NCBI GenBank assembly: GCA_963826795.1
Contig: CAWGYT010000024.1
Span: 124,001-188,000, forward strand
From: CAWGYT01 sp963826795
GTDB taxonomy: Bacteria > Planctomycetota > Planctomycetia > Pirellulales > Pirellulaceae
Direction: 5' to 3'
Length of the DNA: 64,000 nt
In this document: positions 30,983 through 40,387 of the stretch, piece after piece
Layout: each line of letters opens with the position of its first letter
How positions within the stretch are numbered: the stretch's first letter is position 1
Program-made: the position numbers and the translations under genes
Notes under the pieces: model-generated
The model's database searches: none
What the model was told of the DNA's origin: nothing
What the model saw: only the letters and a program-made list of their open reading frames with translations

Positions 30983-32202
30983 TCCAGCTGGCAGTGGCCC
31001 GCGAGCGAATCGGCCAAAGGGTGCGGGCGAATGCTTCGATTACCGTCGACTTGGATGCCGCGTGCGGTGGCATCCTGAGCGAGACCCTGCGGAGCGACAT
31101 CGATTGCCCCGCGTTCGACAAAGCCCTGGTGGACGGTTTTGCGCTTCAGGCGGCGGACTGGGAGCGGGGGCTGCGGCAGTGGGAGATTGTGGACGAGATC
31201 ATGGCGGGGCAGTGGCCGCGAGCGGCGCTCGGGCCCGGCCAGGCCGCGCGGATCATGACCGGCGCACCGTTGCCCCCAAACGCCGACGCCGTCGTGATGC
31301 TGGAACAAACCCAGCCAACCGCGTGCGGTGCTGCCGTGGTCCAAGTCCAAGCGACGCAGCTCGCGAAAGGCCAGAATATTTTGGGGCGCGCGACGGTCAT
31401 GCAACGCGGCGAAGTCGTCTTGCGACGCGGCCACCGGTTGCGGCCGATCGAGATGGGGATCCTGGCAGAAGTCGGCCACGTGCAGATTCCCATCGTCCGA
31501 CCGCCGCGCGTGGTCACGATCCAGACGGGCGACGAACTGATTCCGGCCGGCGAGGTCCCGCACGCGGGCCAGATCCGAAATACCAATGGGCCCCTGCTTC
31601 GCGGTTTGGTAAGACAGGCGGGCGGAGTGCCTCACGACCTGGGAATCGTTCCGGATGACGCCTGCGCGCTTCGAGCTGCCATCGAAGAGGGACTTGCCGC
31701 GGACGTGTTGGTCCTTTCCGGCGGCGTCTCGCAAGGAGATCGCGATTTGGTTCCGGGCGCACTGCGAGAGTCCGGCGTCGAGTCCGTTTTTCATCGCGTG
31801 CAACTCCGTCCCGGCAAGCCGATGTGGTACGGCACGTCTCACGACGGGCCGCGCGTGACGCACGTCTTCGGCCTGCCCGGCAATCCCGTCAGCGGGCTCG
31901 TTTGCTTCCAGCTGTTCGTCGCGCCGACCCTTGCGACGCTGGCCGGTCATTCCGACGCGTGGCAATGGCGGTTTGAACACGCCGAGTTGGATCAAGCGTT
32001 TGTTGCTCGAGGCGATCGCACGACCTGCTGGCCCGGACAGCGGTCCCGCGACGACGCCTCAGGGATCCGGGTTCATCCGCTGGACTGGCTTGGGTCCGCG
32101 GATCCGTTTACCTTGTCTCAAGCCGATTGCCTCATCTATTTGTCCGAGGGAAATCGAACCTATCAGGCGGGGGAGTCAGTCCCTGTCTTGCCGCTCGGGT
32201 AA
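30970..32202 (+). CDS. moeA: Molybdopterin molybdenumtransferase MoeA
   Basis: 410-aa enzyme inserting molybdate into adenylylated molybdopterin. Visible: DKALVDGFALQ near the start (substrate region), IMTGAPLPPNADAVV, GDELIPAGEV, SGGVSQGDRDLVP (molybdate-binding motif) and GLPGNPVSGLVCF. The C-terminal beta domain is present. Starts inside the 3' end of trpG; the next gene, lnt, begins 24 bp after the stop. Confidence 0.95.
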   Translation: MSELIQLAVARERIGQRVRANASITVDLDAACGGILSETLRSDIDCPAFDKALVDGFALQAADWERGLRQWEIVDEIMAGQWPRAALGPGQAARIMTGAPLPPNADAVVMLEQTQPTACGAAVVQVQATQLAKGQNILGRATVMQRGEVVLRRGHRLRPIEMGILAEVGHVQIPIVRPPRVVTIQTGDELIPAGEVPHAGQIRNTNGPLLRGLVRQAGGVPHDLGIVPDDACALRAAIEEGLAADVLVLSGGVSQGDRDLVPGALRESGVESVFHRVQLRPGKPMWYGTSHDGPRVTHVFGLPGNPVSGLVCFQLFVAPTLATLAGHSDAWQWRFEHAELDQAFVARGDRTTCWPGQRSRDDASGIRVHPLDWLGSADPFTLSQADCLIYLSEGNRTYQAGESVPVLPLG

Positions 32203-32225
32203 CAGGGGTCAGCACAGGAGTCAGC

Positions 32226-33959
32226 ATGGGCTCGACACGGGCGGTCGAAACAGGGCGGAAGTCGAATCGGAACCCAACGGAGCACTCCCGTACAACGGAG
32301 CACTCCCGTACAACGGACACGGATCGGAAGTGGCCTGGACGCGAAGCGATCCTGGCATTCGGTTCAAGTCTCTTGCTCTGGCTGGCCTTTCCTCCCGTCG
32401 CCGCCTGGCCGCTTGCCTGGCTGGGCGGGATCGGCTGGATTCGGTTGATCACGCAACCAAACTGGACCTGGCGGCACCCCTATCGATGCCTCTACGTGGC
32501 CGGACTCGTTTACTGGCTCGGTCTGATCCAATGGGTTCGGCTGCCGCATTGGTCGGCCTATTTGGGATGGTGGGCCCTGGCGGGTTACCTGGGCGTTTAC
32601 GTGCCCGCGTTCGTGGCGGCATCGCGGCGACTGGTTCACGATTGGCGGGTGCCCAGTCTTCTGGCCGTGCCCCTTGTCTGGACCGGGCTGGAGCTGATCC
32701 GGAGCTGGTTTCTAACCGGGTTTCCCCTGTCGCTGCTGGGGCACACCCAGTTGTCTTGGCTGTCGCTGGTCCAGGTGGCCGATCTGACAGGCGCCTACGG
32801 GGTGAGCTTTGTGGTGATGCTGGGCGCGGCCTGTCTCGAGCGACTCGGGCCGCTCCCCGGCCGTTCCCGGGCGGTGGTCTGGCCCCTGGCGGTCGGAGTC
32901 CTCGTCGTCGCTGCGACCACCGGCTACGGGACCTGGCGGCTGAGTTCCCACGCGACATCCGAGGGGCCGATTCTGCGCGTGGCTCTGATCCAAGGCTCGT
33001 TCGATACACAATTCGACGGCGATACCGAGCGGGTTGAGCGAGCGTTCTATGACTATGTCCGGCTGGCCCGACAGGCGGCGGTTGAGTCGGGACCGCTGGA
33101 TTTGGTCGTCTGGCCTGAGTCCATGTTCACCGGCACGACGCCCATGGTCAGCTACGACGAGCCATTGCAGGTGCCGGCCGGCTGGGCGGGGTCGGTGTCA
33201 CAGCTGCGGGATCGCCTGGATGAAATCCGCGAGTCGCTCGCCAGCCGCGCCGCTTGGGTTGCCCAGCAGACTCGCACGCCGCTGATCGTCGGGATGGCCT
33301 GGGATCATCTGACGCAGGGACGGGTCGAACGCTTCAATTCGGCCGTCTACTTGAGTGACCAGGGCGACGTGATCGATCGCTATGACAAGATGCATCGCGT
33401 GATGTTTGGTGAGTATGTGCCCCTGGGGAACTGGTTTCCCTGGCTCTATCGGTTGACTCCGATGCCGGATGGGTTGACCCCCGGCGGCGAGCCCAAGTCG
33501 TTTCCTGTCGGCGCGTTGAGGATCGCACCGGCGATTTGCTTCGAGAACGCGGTCCCGCATTTGATCCGGGCCCAGGTCAATCAGCTGACGGCCGAGGGCC
33601 AAGCGCCCGACGTCCTGGTGACGATCACGAACGACGGCTGGTTTTGGGGCTCGAGCCTGTTGGACATCCATCTGGCTTGCGGCGTGTATCGCGCCATTGA
33701 GTTGCGTCGGCCTCATCTGATCGCCGCCAATACGGGCTTCTCCGCCTGGATCGACGGCGACGGGCGGTTGCGGGCGCGGGGCCCGCGGCGGGCCGAGGGG
33801 ATCGTGGTGGCGGAGGTAGCCCGTGACGGGCGGCGGAGCTGGTACCAGGCCACCGGGGATTGGTTTGCCGGAAGCTGCGCCCTGATTACGCTGGCTGGCT
33901 TCGGCGGCCGCTGGCGCCGCGAACCGGCCATTGGGAGGGGAATCGCGGGTCGGCCGTGA
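32226..33959 (+). CDS. lnt: Apolipoprotein N-acyltransferase Lnt
   Basis: 577-aa inner-membrane enzyme that N-acylates the Cys of mature lipoproteins. N-terminal helices (LAFGSSLLLWLAFPPVAAWP onward), then a nitrilase-like periplasmic domain with the triad Glu (WPESMF), Lys (YDKMHRVMFGEYVPLG) and Cys (ICFENAVP). Start at 32226, with AGGAG seven bases upstream. The N-terminal tail has a duplicated peptide (TEHSRTTEHSRTT) encoded by two 18-bp direct repeats at about 32278-32315. Confidence 0.94.
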   Translation: MGSTRAVETGRKSNRNPTEHSRTTEHSRTTDTDRKWPGREAILAFGSSLLLWLAFPPVAAWPLAWLGGIGWIRLITQPNWTWRHPYRCLYVAGLVYWLGLIQWVRLPHWSAYLGWWALAGYLGVYVPAFVAASRRLVHDWRVPSLLAVPLVWTGLELIRSWFLTGFPLSLLGHTQLSWLSLVQVADLTGAYGVSFVVMLGAACLERLGPLPGRSRAVVWPLAVGVLVVAATTGYGTWRLSSHATSEGPILRVALIQGSFDTQFDGDTERVERAFYDYVRLARQAAVESGPLDLVVWPESMFTGTTPMVSYDEPLQVPAGWAGSVSQLRDRLDEIRESLASRAAWVAQQTRTPLIVGMAWDHLTQGRVERFNSAVYLSDQGDVIDRYDKMHRVMFGEYVPLGNWFPWLYRLTPMPDGLTPGGEPKSFPVGALRIAPAICFENAVPHLIRAQVNQLTAEGQAPDVLVTITNDGWFWGSSLLDIHLACGVYRAIELRRPHLIAANTGFSAWIDGDGRLRARGPRRAEGIVVAEVARDGRRSWYQATGDWFAGSCALITLAGFGGRWRREPAIGRGIAGRP

Positions 33960-34006
33960 AACGTTTGCGAAGGTGCATCCCATTTTTGCTATTCCTCCCG
34001 GTTTCG

Positions 34007-34036
34007 TTGACAGTGCAAAAACGGCCTGACTATACT
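34007..34036 (+). promoter_or_regulatory. Sigma-70-type promoter for the 34189 operon
   Basis: TTGACA (34007-34012), an 18-bp spacer, TATACT (34031-34036). It leaves a leader of about 145 nt before the 34189 start. Confidence 0.8.
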
Positions 34037-34188
34037 TAGAGCTTGCGATCGTATCCTTTGTGCTCGTCGTCGGTTGAGGGGATTCCCGTCACCATCTGCG
34101 CCGGTCTCGGGGATCTGGCAATTCGCTGCGAAATCCCCCGGTCATCGTCTTGTTCGTGCTCTCGTCATCGGGGCAGAGGAAGCATGGA

Positions 34189-35010
34189 ATGAATCTTGTT
34201 GGAAAGATATTCACCGTCCTGATTCTTGTCCTGAGCATCCTTTTCATGGGATTTGCGATGATGGTTTACGCCACCCATCGCAACTGGAAGGAATTGGCGA
34301 GTCAAAAGCAGGTCGACTTGACTCGACTCCGCGGCGAGAACTCGCAGCTGGCCGACGAGATCGAGCAGCACAAGAGCGATCTGGCTCACGAACGGGCGGC
34401 ACGTCGCATCGCGTTGGCTCGGTTGGAAAGCCAAGTGCAGGAGAAGGAGCAGCAGTTCGAGGCGCGGAATCAGCAGTACACCGAGCTCCTGGCCAAGCAG
34501 CGGTCGGCGACGGATGCGGTGCTGAACGCGCAGCGTCAGCTGGATCAGGTGAAGGAGCAGATCACGAAGCTCGAGAACGAGATTCGCGTGGCCCGTGAAG
34601 ATCGCGATCAACAGTTTGCTCAGGTCCGCGATCTCACGGATCAAATGCACCAAGCCGAGGGAATTCGCCGGCGTCTGGAGCAGCGGATGCAGACGTTGAC
34701 GGAGGATTTCACGAGAGCGACGACGGTGCTGAAGGCGTATGACTTGGGGATCGAGACACCGGTGACCAACATTCCGCCCGAGGTTCGGGGCGAGGTCTTG
34801 TCCGTGGGCCCGGACATGATCGAGATTTCGATCGGGGAAGACGACGGAATCAAGCCGGGGCACACGGTGGTCGTTTCGCGGCGTGACAAGTACCTGGCTC
34901 GAGCGGAAATCATGAAGGTGACTCCGGACCGAGCGGTCGGACGCATTCAGTATCGCAACGCACCGATTCAAGAGGGCGATCGTGTTCAAACGAAAGTCGA
35001 AATCCGATAA
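34189..35010 (+). CDS. Membrane-anchored coiled-coil protein
   Basis: 273 aa. One N-terminal membrane helix (IFTVLILVLSILFMGFAMMV), then about 150 residues of charged heptad-like helix (QLADEIEQHKSDLAHERAAR, ENEIRVAREDRDQQFAQVRD), then a small C-terminal beta domain (VRGEVLSVGPDMIEISIGED, PGHTVVVSRRDKYLA). The layout resembles MreC-like or secretion-accessory proteins, with the helix spanning the periplasm. ATG at 34189 with AGAGGAAG upstream. Overlaps the next gene by 29 bp. Family and role not identified. Confidence 0.75.
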   Translation: MNLVGKIFTVLILVLSILFMGFAMMVYATHRNWKELASQKQVDLTRLRGENSQLADEIEQHKSDLAHERAARRIALARLESQVQEKEQQFEARNQQYTELLAKQRSATDAVLNAQRQLDQVKEQITKLENEIRVAREDRDQQFAQVRDLTDQMHQAEGIRRRLEQRMQTLTEDFTRATTVLKAYDLGIETPVTNIPPEVRGEVLSVGPDMIEISIGEDDGIKPGHTVVVSRRDKYLARAEIMKVTPDRAVGRIQYRNAPIQEGDRVQTKVEIR

Positions 35011-35239
35011 GCCGGCGAAGGCCGCGAAACCCAAAAAGGAAAAGAAGGCTCGGGTCGCGCGGGAAAAGAAACCGGCGAAAAAGGCCGCGCTTTCTCCCGC
35101 GGTCGCGATCAAGAAGCAGCCGACCGACATTTACACGGTGATGCTGATGATCTCGCTCGGGGCGGTGCTGATTGCTTGCGTGCTGTTGTACCTGGAGCTG
35201 TCGACCTACGGCAGCTATCCTTGGTGGAAGGCGTCGTAA
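34982..35239 (+). CDS. Small Lys-rich single-pass membrane protein
   Basis: 85 aa from a GTG at 34982 inside the end of the coiled-coil gene. The first 45 residues are very Lys/Ala-rich (KPAKAAKPKKEKKARVAREK), followed by one hydrophobic helix (YTVMLMISLGAVLIACVLLY) and a short tail. The overlap implies translational coupling and a shared role with the preceding protein. Confidence 0.65.
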   Translation: MFKRKSKSDKPAKAAKPKKEKKARVAREKKPAKKAALSPAVAIKKQPTDIYTVMLMISLGAVLIACVLLYLELSTYGSYPWWKAS

Positions 35240-35336
35240 TCTCCGCGACGCCAGCCTTTTCGCCGGCGCGGAGCTTCGACTTTTCCCGCGGCTTCGTCAA
35301 TTCTTGGGCCTTCGTCCCTCGGCAGACGTGCTCGGT

Positions 35337-38300
35337 TCAGAGTCCCAAGTTGCTCAGGTCCAAGTAGCGGGCATCGTCCACCTCGACCCGCCCCGACCTG
35401 GGCCAGAACAGGATCTTGCGGGCCTCGATTTCTGGACGCGGCGCACCGACGCGGGCGTGATGTGACAAGACCGCGTCCGTGTGTCCGGTCCCTTCCAGCA
35501 CCAATTGATCCTTGGATTGCTCGTACGAAACTCGGTCGCCGCGTGCCGTGAACGCTTGGCCTTCCACGTAGGCGTTCCCTTGGGCGATCATGTCCATCGA
35601 CACGGGGCCCGGGGTTGGCAACGTCCCCTGGGCCACGGTCAGGCGATCACACGATAGCAAGACGTCGTTCTTACGGAGTGGCGTATCGGGCCGAAGCGTT
35701 TCGTTCCAGCTCAGTACCGGGCCATAGATGACCTGCACGCGGTCTTCGAAGTCGACGATTCGCCGCTCGATATTTCCTTCGATCTGCCGCTGGAAATCGA
35801 TTTGCAGGAAGGTTCGTTCTCCACTGCCAGTGCCAGTGCCAGTGCCAGTGCCAGTGCCAGTGCCAGTGCGGGAGGTCGCGCCGGCCGAGCCGGCGCCCGT
35901 CAACGGACTCTGATTCAAATCCAGGTTGCCCCGGAATCCCTCTCGCACGGTCACGACTCGTCCGGGGCCGCCGCAGCGAAGATCGCCTGTCTCGCGATTG
36001 ATCTGCGCGTAGGGTACTTGCAGGTAGGTCATGGCGGTCAGTTGACCTCGATCATACTCGCGCGTTTCCAGGATCACGTTGCCTTGGGCCCGGACATGCC
36101 GGATATCCACCGGGGGCATGCCGCGAGTGTTGGTCTGCCCAAAGGCCAATTTGTGATACAGCTGGACGCCCAGTTCTTCGCCGCGCAGCCGTTGTTCAGG
36201 GCCGCGCACCTCGACCTGTCCGGCGAATCGAGCGTGCAGGCCATCGAAGTCCATGCGTCGATACCAGTCGATGGTCATCTGCTGGGGCTGGGCCAGCGGC
36301 TGGTTGTTCGCGTCCCGATCCACGAGCACGATCATCCGACCGGGCTTTTCGGTCCACACCAGATTCTGCGCCTGGTTCAGTTGCAGTTCGGTTGTCAGAA
36401 ACTTCAGCTTGTCGGACTGAATCTGGACCGGTTGGCCGCTGGCCATCACCGCGTATTGCTGTGAGTTTTCGATTCCGGTCATCCGCACCGCGTCGGCGTC
36501 CAACCGGAAGGAGGCCTCGCCGGGGCGATCGCTCGCAGACTGTTCGATGAGCACCTGGTCTTGAAGGACGAGGCTTTGCACGGCAAGCTGTTTTCCCTGA
36601 ACCTGGAATTCGACCAGGAGCGATTCGCCCTGCACGCGAGTTTGGCGAGTGGCGGCGGCGGGCTCGGCCAGCGGGCGGCCTGTTCGACTGAGCGGCGCGG
36701 ACCGGGAAGAAGCGACCTGCCGGGCGGGAACGGCAGGTCGGTCGGTTCGCGCTTCCGCCTCGACATGGGTGAACCGGGCCTCAAGCCGCTGGGTGGTCCC
36801 GTTGATCTCGGCCGAGCTCAGACGCACGGGCCGCGTCGGCGATCCGTCTTTGCCCGCCAACGCGATCACGCGATGGGGCCGCAGGTTGAACTGAGCATTC
36901 GGGTCGCGATCGTTTGCCGTCACGGGACCGCCGGCCTCGGGAGCCGGTTCGAGCCAAAGATGGAGCGTTTCGGCCTCGATGGCGTAGCTCGCGCCCACCT
37001 GGACGGAGGCCGCCTCGGCCAGGGTCAAATGTCGCAACTCGTCTTCATCGGGTTCAAAAAGCAGCACGCGCTGCCAGGTGGCAACGATCGTCTGGGGCTG
37101 ATTGCCGCTCAACTCGCCCCGCAAGACGCCCGGACCCTCGGCGCGGACTCGCTGCAGGCCGCCACGCTGGGCCACTTCGCCGTCCACTTCACGCGCCGAC
37201 AGTTCTTGCGTTCGGTATCGCAAGTGAACCTGGTCGGTCGCGTCATCGCTGTCGGCCCAAAGACGAAACCGACCGGCCTTGAGATCGTACAGCATCTTTC
37301 GGCCACGGAGGTGGACGAAACGCGAGGCGGCGTCCAGAACCACCGGATCGCCCTCGGCGATCACCCGCTGCAGCTCGAGTCGGGGGAGCTTTCCTAATCC
37401 TCGCGCAGGTTCGCCCCCCGCAGGCTCGCCTTCAGATCGCCGGGTCGCGGAGGCGGTCTGGCCGGGCGGTCCGCCAGCCGACTCGCTCTTGAGCGAACGG
37501 ATGGGTTGGATTTGGAGCGAAAGTCGCTCGCACCGCAGGGTGTCCACCTGGCCCGTCGCGTCGGTCCTCTCCAGCTTGACCTCGTCCTCGAACGTCAACA
37601 CGTTCTCGATGAAATCGGCACGCAACGGGCCGCGGCAGGCGACATCGACGGGCGTGGATGTCGGCGCGGCGGGGTCGGGCGAGCTGGCTTCGGCAGGTGT
37701 CTCTGGCTCGATTTCCAAATGGAGGTGATGGAGATGGACCAATTCGATCGAACGAATTCCGGCCCAGCCGCGGGCACGGGCCAACTTTCCGTTGGGCTGG
37801 AGCGGCAGCAGCTTGATCATCAAATCGCGACCCTGGCCGTGACTCCGCTCAAACTCGATCTCGACGTCGTTCGGTGTCCAAAGTCGCTGAGGGTTGATTT
37901 GCACGTTCGACGTCACGACGTTCAATCTTCCCGAGCCGTCGGCCTTGCCCGGACTGCGAATTTGGATTCGGCCGAGCAACCGCCCCGCGACCGGCTGGCC
38001 TAGCTGAGCTCCCCGCAAATCAATCGGCCGGCTCAGCTGGAGAACGGCCCCTTCCGGCGCCTGCAGGATCAACGAGTTCGATCCATCGGTCGAGTCATGG
38101 GCGGCATCCTCGTCGCGAATCACGACCGTGCAAGGGAAGATCTTGATCGAGCCGTCGTCCTGCGGCTGATAGTCTTGGAACAAGAGCAGCGTATTGCGAC
38201 TCTGCAGGACCTTGGGCGACTTGGTTTCCCAGGCATCTTCCGGAAACAACACCTCCAGCTCGTCCCGGTAACGCTCCACGGCACTCGGCCGGTCGCTCGT

Positions 38301-38435
38301 GAGCTGGCTCACGGATTCGGCACGTTGGCGGACCGGAGGCTCGATTGCCGGCACGATCCAGGTCGCGTAGACCCAGTAGCTGGCCAGGAGAATCCCCAGG
38401 CTGATCGCCGACCTTTTCAGCTCCGTGCGCCGCAT
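35337..38435 (-). CDS. Large LptC/LptA-like LPS transport protein
   Basis: About 1,030 aa from the ATG at 38435; an upstream TTG (38513) would add 26. One N-terminal membrane helix (RSAISLGILLASYWVYATWI), then a long beta-repeat region in LptC/OstA style (GRLNVVTSNVQINPQRLW, RVIAEGDPVVLDAASRFVHL, VRAQGNVILETREYDRG, ENLTFEDEVKLERTDATG-type strands). It lies downstream of kdsD and kdsC on the same strand, as lptC does in the E. coli kdsD-kdsC-lptC-lptA-lptB cluster. The size suggests LptC and LptA functions are merged into one anchored bridge. Contains a (TGCCAG)7 repeat encoding Gly-Thr runs. Family assignment is from pattern and context. Confidence 0.65.
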   Translation of the reverse strand: MRRTELKRSAISLGILLASYWVYATWIVPAIEPPVRQRAESVSQLTSDRPSAVERYRDELEVLFPEDAWETKSPKVLQSRNTLLLFQDYQPQDDGSIKIFPCTVVIRDEDAAHDSTDGSNSLILQAPEGAVLQLSRPIDLRGAQLGQPVAGRLLGRIQIRSPGKADGSGRLNVVTSNVQINPQRLWTPNDVEIEFERSHGQGRDLMIKLLPLQPNGKLARARGWAGIRSIELVHLHHLHLEIEPETPAEASSPDPAAPTSTPVDVACRGPLRADFIENVLTFEDEVKLERTDATGQVDTLRCERLSLQIQPIRSLKSESAGGPPGQTASATRRSEGEPAGGEPARGLGKLPRLELQRVIAEGDPVVLDAASRFVHLRGRKMLYDLKAGRFRLWADSDDATDQVHLRYRTQELSAREVDGEVAQRGGLQRVRAEGPGVLRGELSGNQPQTIVATWQRVLLFEPDEDELRHLTLAEAASVQVGASYAIEAETLHLWLEPAPEAGGPVTANDRDPNAQFNLRPHRVIALAGKDGSPTRPVRLSSAEINGTTQRLEARFTHVEAEARTDRPAVPARQVASSRSAPLSRTGRPLAEPAAATRQTRVQGESLLVEFQVQGKQLAVQSLVLQDQVLIEQSASDRPGEASFRLDADAVRMTGIENSQQYAVMASGQPVQIQSDKLKFLTTELQLNQAQNLVWTEKPGRMIVLVDRDANNQPLAQPQQMTIDWYRRMDFDGLHARFAGQVEVRGPEQRLRGEELGVQLYHKLAFGQTNTRGMPPVDIRHVRAQGNVILETREYDRGQLTAMTYLQVPYAQINRETGDLRCGGPGRVVTVREGFRGNLDLNQSPLTGAGSAGATSRTGTGTGTGTGTGTGSGERTFLQIDFQRQIEGNIERRIVDFEDRVQVIYGPVLSWNETLRPDTPLRKNDVLLSCDRLTVAQGTLPTPGPVSMDMIAQGNAYVEGQAFTARGDRVSYEQSKDQLVLEGTGHTDAVLSHHARVGAPRPEIEARKILFWPRSGRVEVDDARYLDLSNLGL
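35825..35866. repeat. (TGCCAG)7 microsatellite inside the LptC/A-like gene
   Basis: Seven TGCCAG hexamers; on the coding (minus) strand they give alternating Gly-Thr. The length is a multiple of three, so copy-number change would keep the frame. Confidence 0.95.
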
Positions 38436-38574
38436 CCCTCTGGTCGCCGTTGCCGGCCCTCCGTGGTTCTTGGGTCGCTTATCCTCTGGATCACCCACCC
38501 TGGTGTGGGACAAGCGGATTCGCGTGAGCGGCGGGCGGCGGCGAGGTCGGGAACCCGGAGCGCCGGCTGCTGGC

Positions 38575-39096
38575 TCATGCCTGGTATTTCTGGATCAGGT
38601 CTCCCCAGCGTTGTTGGGCCTTGAGAATAAACTCGATCAGTTCCCGCACGGCACCTCGCCCACCTCCCAGTTTCGTCACGTACTGCGCGGCGGCACGGAC
38701 CTCGGGGGCGGCGTCGGCCACGGCAACGCCCAAGCCCACCGACTGAATCGCGGCGAGATCCGTCAAGTCGTCGCCGATGTAGCAGACTTGCGCCGGTTCC
38801 AGCTGGAGCTGCTGCATGATTTCGCGAATCGTCGGCAGTTTTTTTTCGAATCCTTGGCGAATCAGATCAATGCCCAGCTCGGCCGCGCGGACTTTGACGA
38901 TGTGCGAATTGCGTGCGGTCACCACGCCGAATCGGTATCCGGCTCGCTGCCACAGCTTGATGCCCATCCCGTCGCGAATATGAAACTGCTTGATCTCGAT
39001 CCCCTGGTTGTCAAAAATCACACCCCCATCGGTCAAGACGCCGTCCACGTCCGACAGAATCAACTCAATGGCTTGGCAGCGAGCGTCAGGCTTCAT
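38575..39096 (-). CDS. kdsC: 3-deoxy-D-manno-octulosonate-8-phosphate phosphatase KdsC
   Basis: 173-aa HAD-family phosphatase releasing KDO for LPS. Motif I SDVDGVLTDGG, then ARNSHIVKVRAAELG, and motif IV YIGDDLTDLAA. No cap domain, as expected for KdsC tetramers. Overlaps kdsD by 11 bp, so the two are coupled; ends upstream of the LptC/A-like gene. Confidence 0.93.
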   Translation of the reverse strand: MKPDARCQAIELILSDVDGVLTDGGVIFDNQGIEIKQFHIRDGMGIKLWQRAGYRFGVVTARNSHIVKVRAAELGIDLIRQGFEKKLPTIREIMQQLQLEPAQVCYIGDDLTDLAAIQSVGLGVAVADAAPEVRAAAQYVTKLGGGRGAVRELIEFILKAQQRWGDLIQKYQA

Positions 39097-40231
39097 CTAC
39101 GTCGTGTGTTGAAAGGCGGTTCGGAAGAGAATAAATCGTCGGTTCCGAGTCGTCTGCCTCAGATCCGGTAGCGACGCGTCCCGAGCCGGCCGAGTCCGAC
39201 GCGTCAGCCGATCCTCCGACCACATCGGTGATATCGATCAGGCCCAAGGGCCGACCCCGCTCGTCAATCACCGGCAGCTCGCTGATCTTCCGCTCGGTCA
39301 GCACTCGGACGGCGTCGCTCATCATCGTACCCTGACGGATGCAAGTTGGCGAGTTCGTCATGATACAGGCGATCGGTTGGTCGAGCAGATGCTCCTGCTG
39401 GCGTTCGAACAGCCGGGCGAGGTCGCTGTCGGTGAAGATGCCTTCCAGCGTCGCGGCGTGCGGGTCGACCAGAAGGACGGCCCCGCTGCGCCGACCCGGG
39501 CGCCCCAGCGTCACCAGGATCTCGCGGACGGTCTGCGTGGGCCGACCAACGCGGCATTGGGCCAGGGGGCGCATCACGTCCTCGACGCGAGCGAGCATCC
39601 GGCCAAGTGATCCGCCGGGGTGAAACCGAGCAAAATCGGTATGCGTAAAGCCTCGCCGTTGACTCGTCGCCAAGGCCAGGGCGTCTCCCATCGCGAGCAT
39701 CGCGGTGGTGCTGGTGCTGGGCGCCAACCCCAGCGGGCCCGCCTCTTGCAGGTCTCCGATCCAAAGCGTCACCGTCGCGCGTTGGGCGAGGGGGCTTAAG
39801 CGGCGTCCTGTCACTGCAATGATCGGAACTCGCATTCCCATCAAGGAGGGCAGCAGCCGCACGACCTCGTCGGTCTCGCCACTGTGCGAGAGCAGCAGGA
39901 CCAGATCCTCTTCATGGATGCGTCCGAGATCGCCATGGATCGCCTCGGCGGGATGCAAGAAATGGCTTCGCGTCCCGGTGGAGGCCAGGGTCGCCGCAAT
40001 CTTCTGGCCGATCAGACCGGCCTTTCCCATGCCGCTGACGATCACGCCGCCACGGCAGGACTCGAGCAGCGTCACGGCGGCCGAAAACGACTCATCCAGT
40101 TGGGCAGCCAGACGCCCCAGGGCGTCCGCCTCATGCTGAATGATGGCTCGACCGATCTCAAGCGGGGGCTCGGCGACGCGAGTCTGGGGCGAAGCTCCGA
40201 GCGAAACGTTTCGAGGGACCGGGCAGTTCAT
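39086..40231 (-). CDS. kdsD: Arabinose-5-phosphate isomerase KdsD (SIS plus CBS pair)
   Basis: 381-aa enzyme making arabinose-5-phosphate, the first KDO precursor. The SIS domain (about 40-180) has GMGKAGLIGQKIAATLASTG, AIHGDLGRI, LSHSGETDEV and TSTTAMLAMGDALA. Two CBS domains follow (about 210-330, ending DITDVVGG). Start at 40231, preceded by AAGGAAG. First gene of the minus-strand KDO/LPS operon. Confidence 0.94.
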   Translation of the reverse strand: MNCPVPRNVSLGASPQTRVAEPPLEIGRAIIQHEADALGRLAAQLDESFSAAVTLLESCRGGVIVSGMGKAGLIGQKIAATLASTGTRSHFLHPAEAIHGDLGRIHEEDLVLLLSHSGETDEVVRLLPSLMGMRVPIIAVTGRRLSPLAQRATVTLWIGDLQEAGPLGLAPSTSTTAMLAMGDALALATSQRRGFTHTDFARFHPGGSLGRMLARVEDVMRPLAQCRVGRPTQTVREILVTLGRPGRRSGAVLLVDPHAATLEGIFTDSDLARLFERQQEHLLDQPIACIMTNSPTCIRQGTMMSDAVRVLTERKISELPVIDERGRPLGLIDITDVVGGSADASDSAGSGRVATGSEADDSEPTIYSLPNRLSTHDVDEA

Positions 40232-40387
40232 GGTGTCTTCCTTGACAACGACCTGACGCCGTGCGGACCGGGGGTCCGACCGCGCGGGGCGGGGATTACC
40301 GCGCGGGGAGGGGATTGTAGTCGAGCCAAGCCGTTGGGGGCAACGTGGATGTCTCCACGGCGAACCCGCCGGGTGGCACCCGCTCGA

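Noticed and set aside
35802..37397. Plus-strand open frames inside the LptC/A-like gene
   Set aside because: Shadows of the minus-strand gene; no start context or family features.
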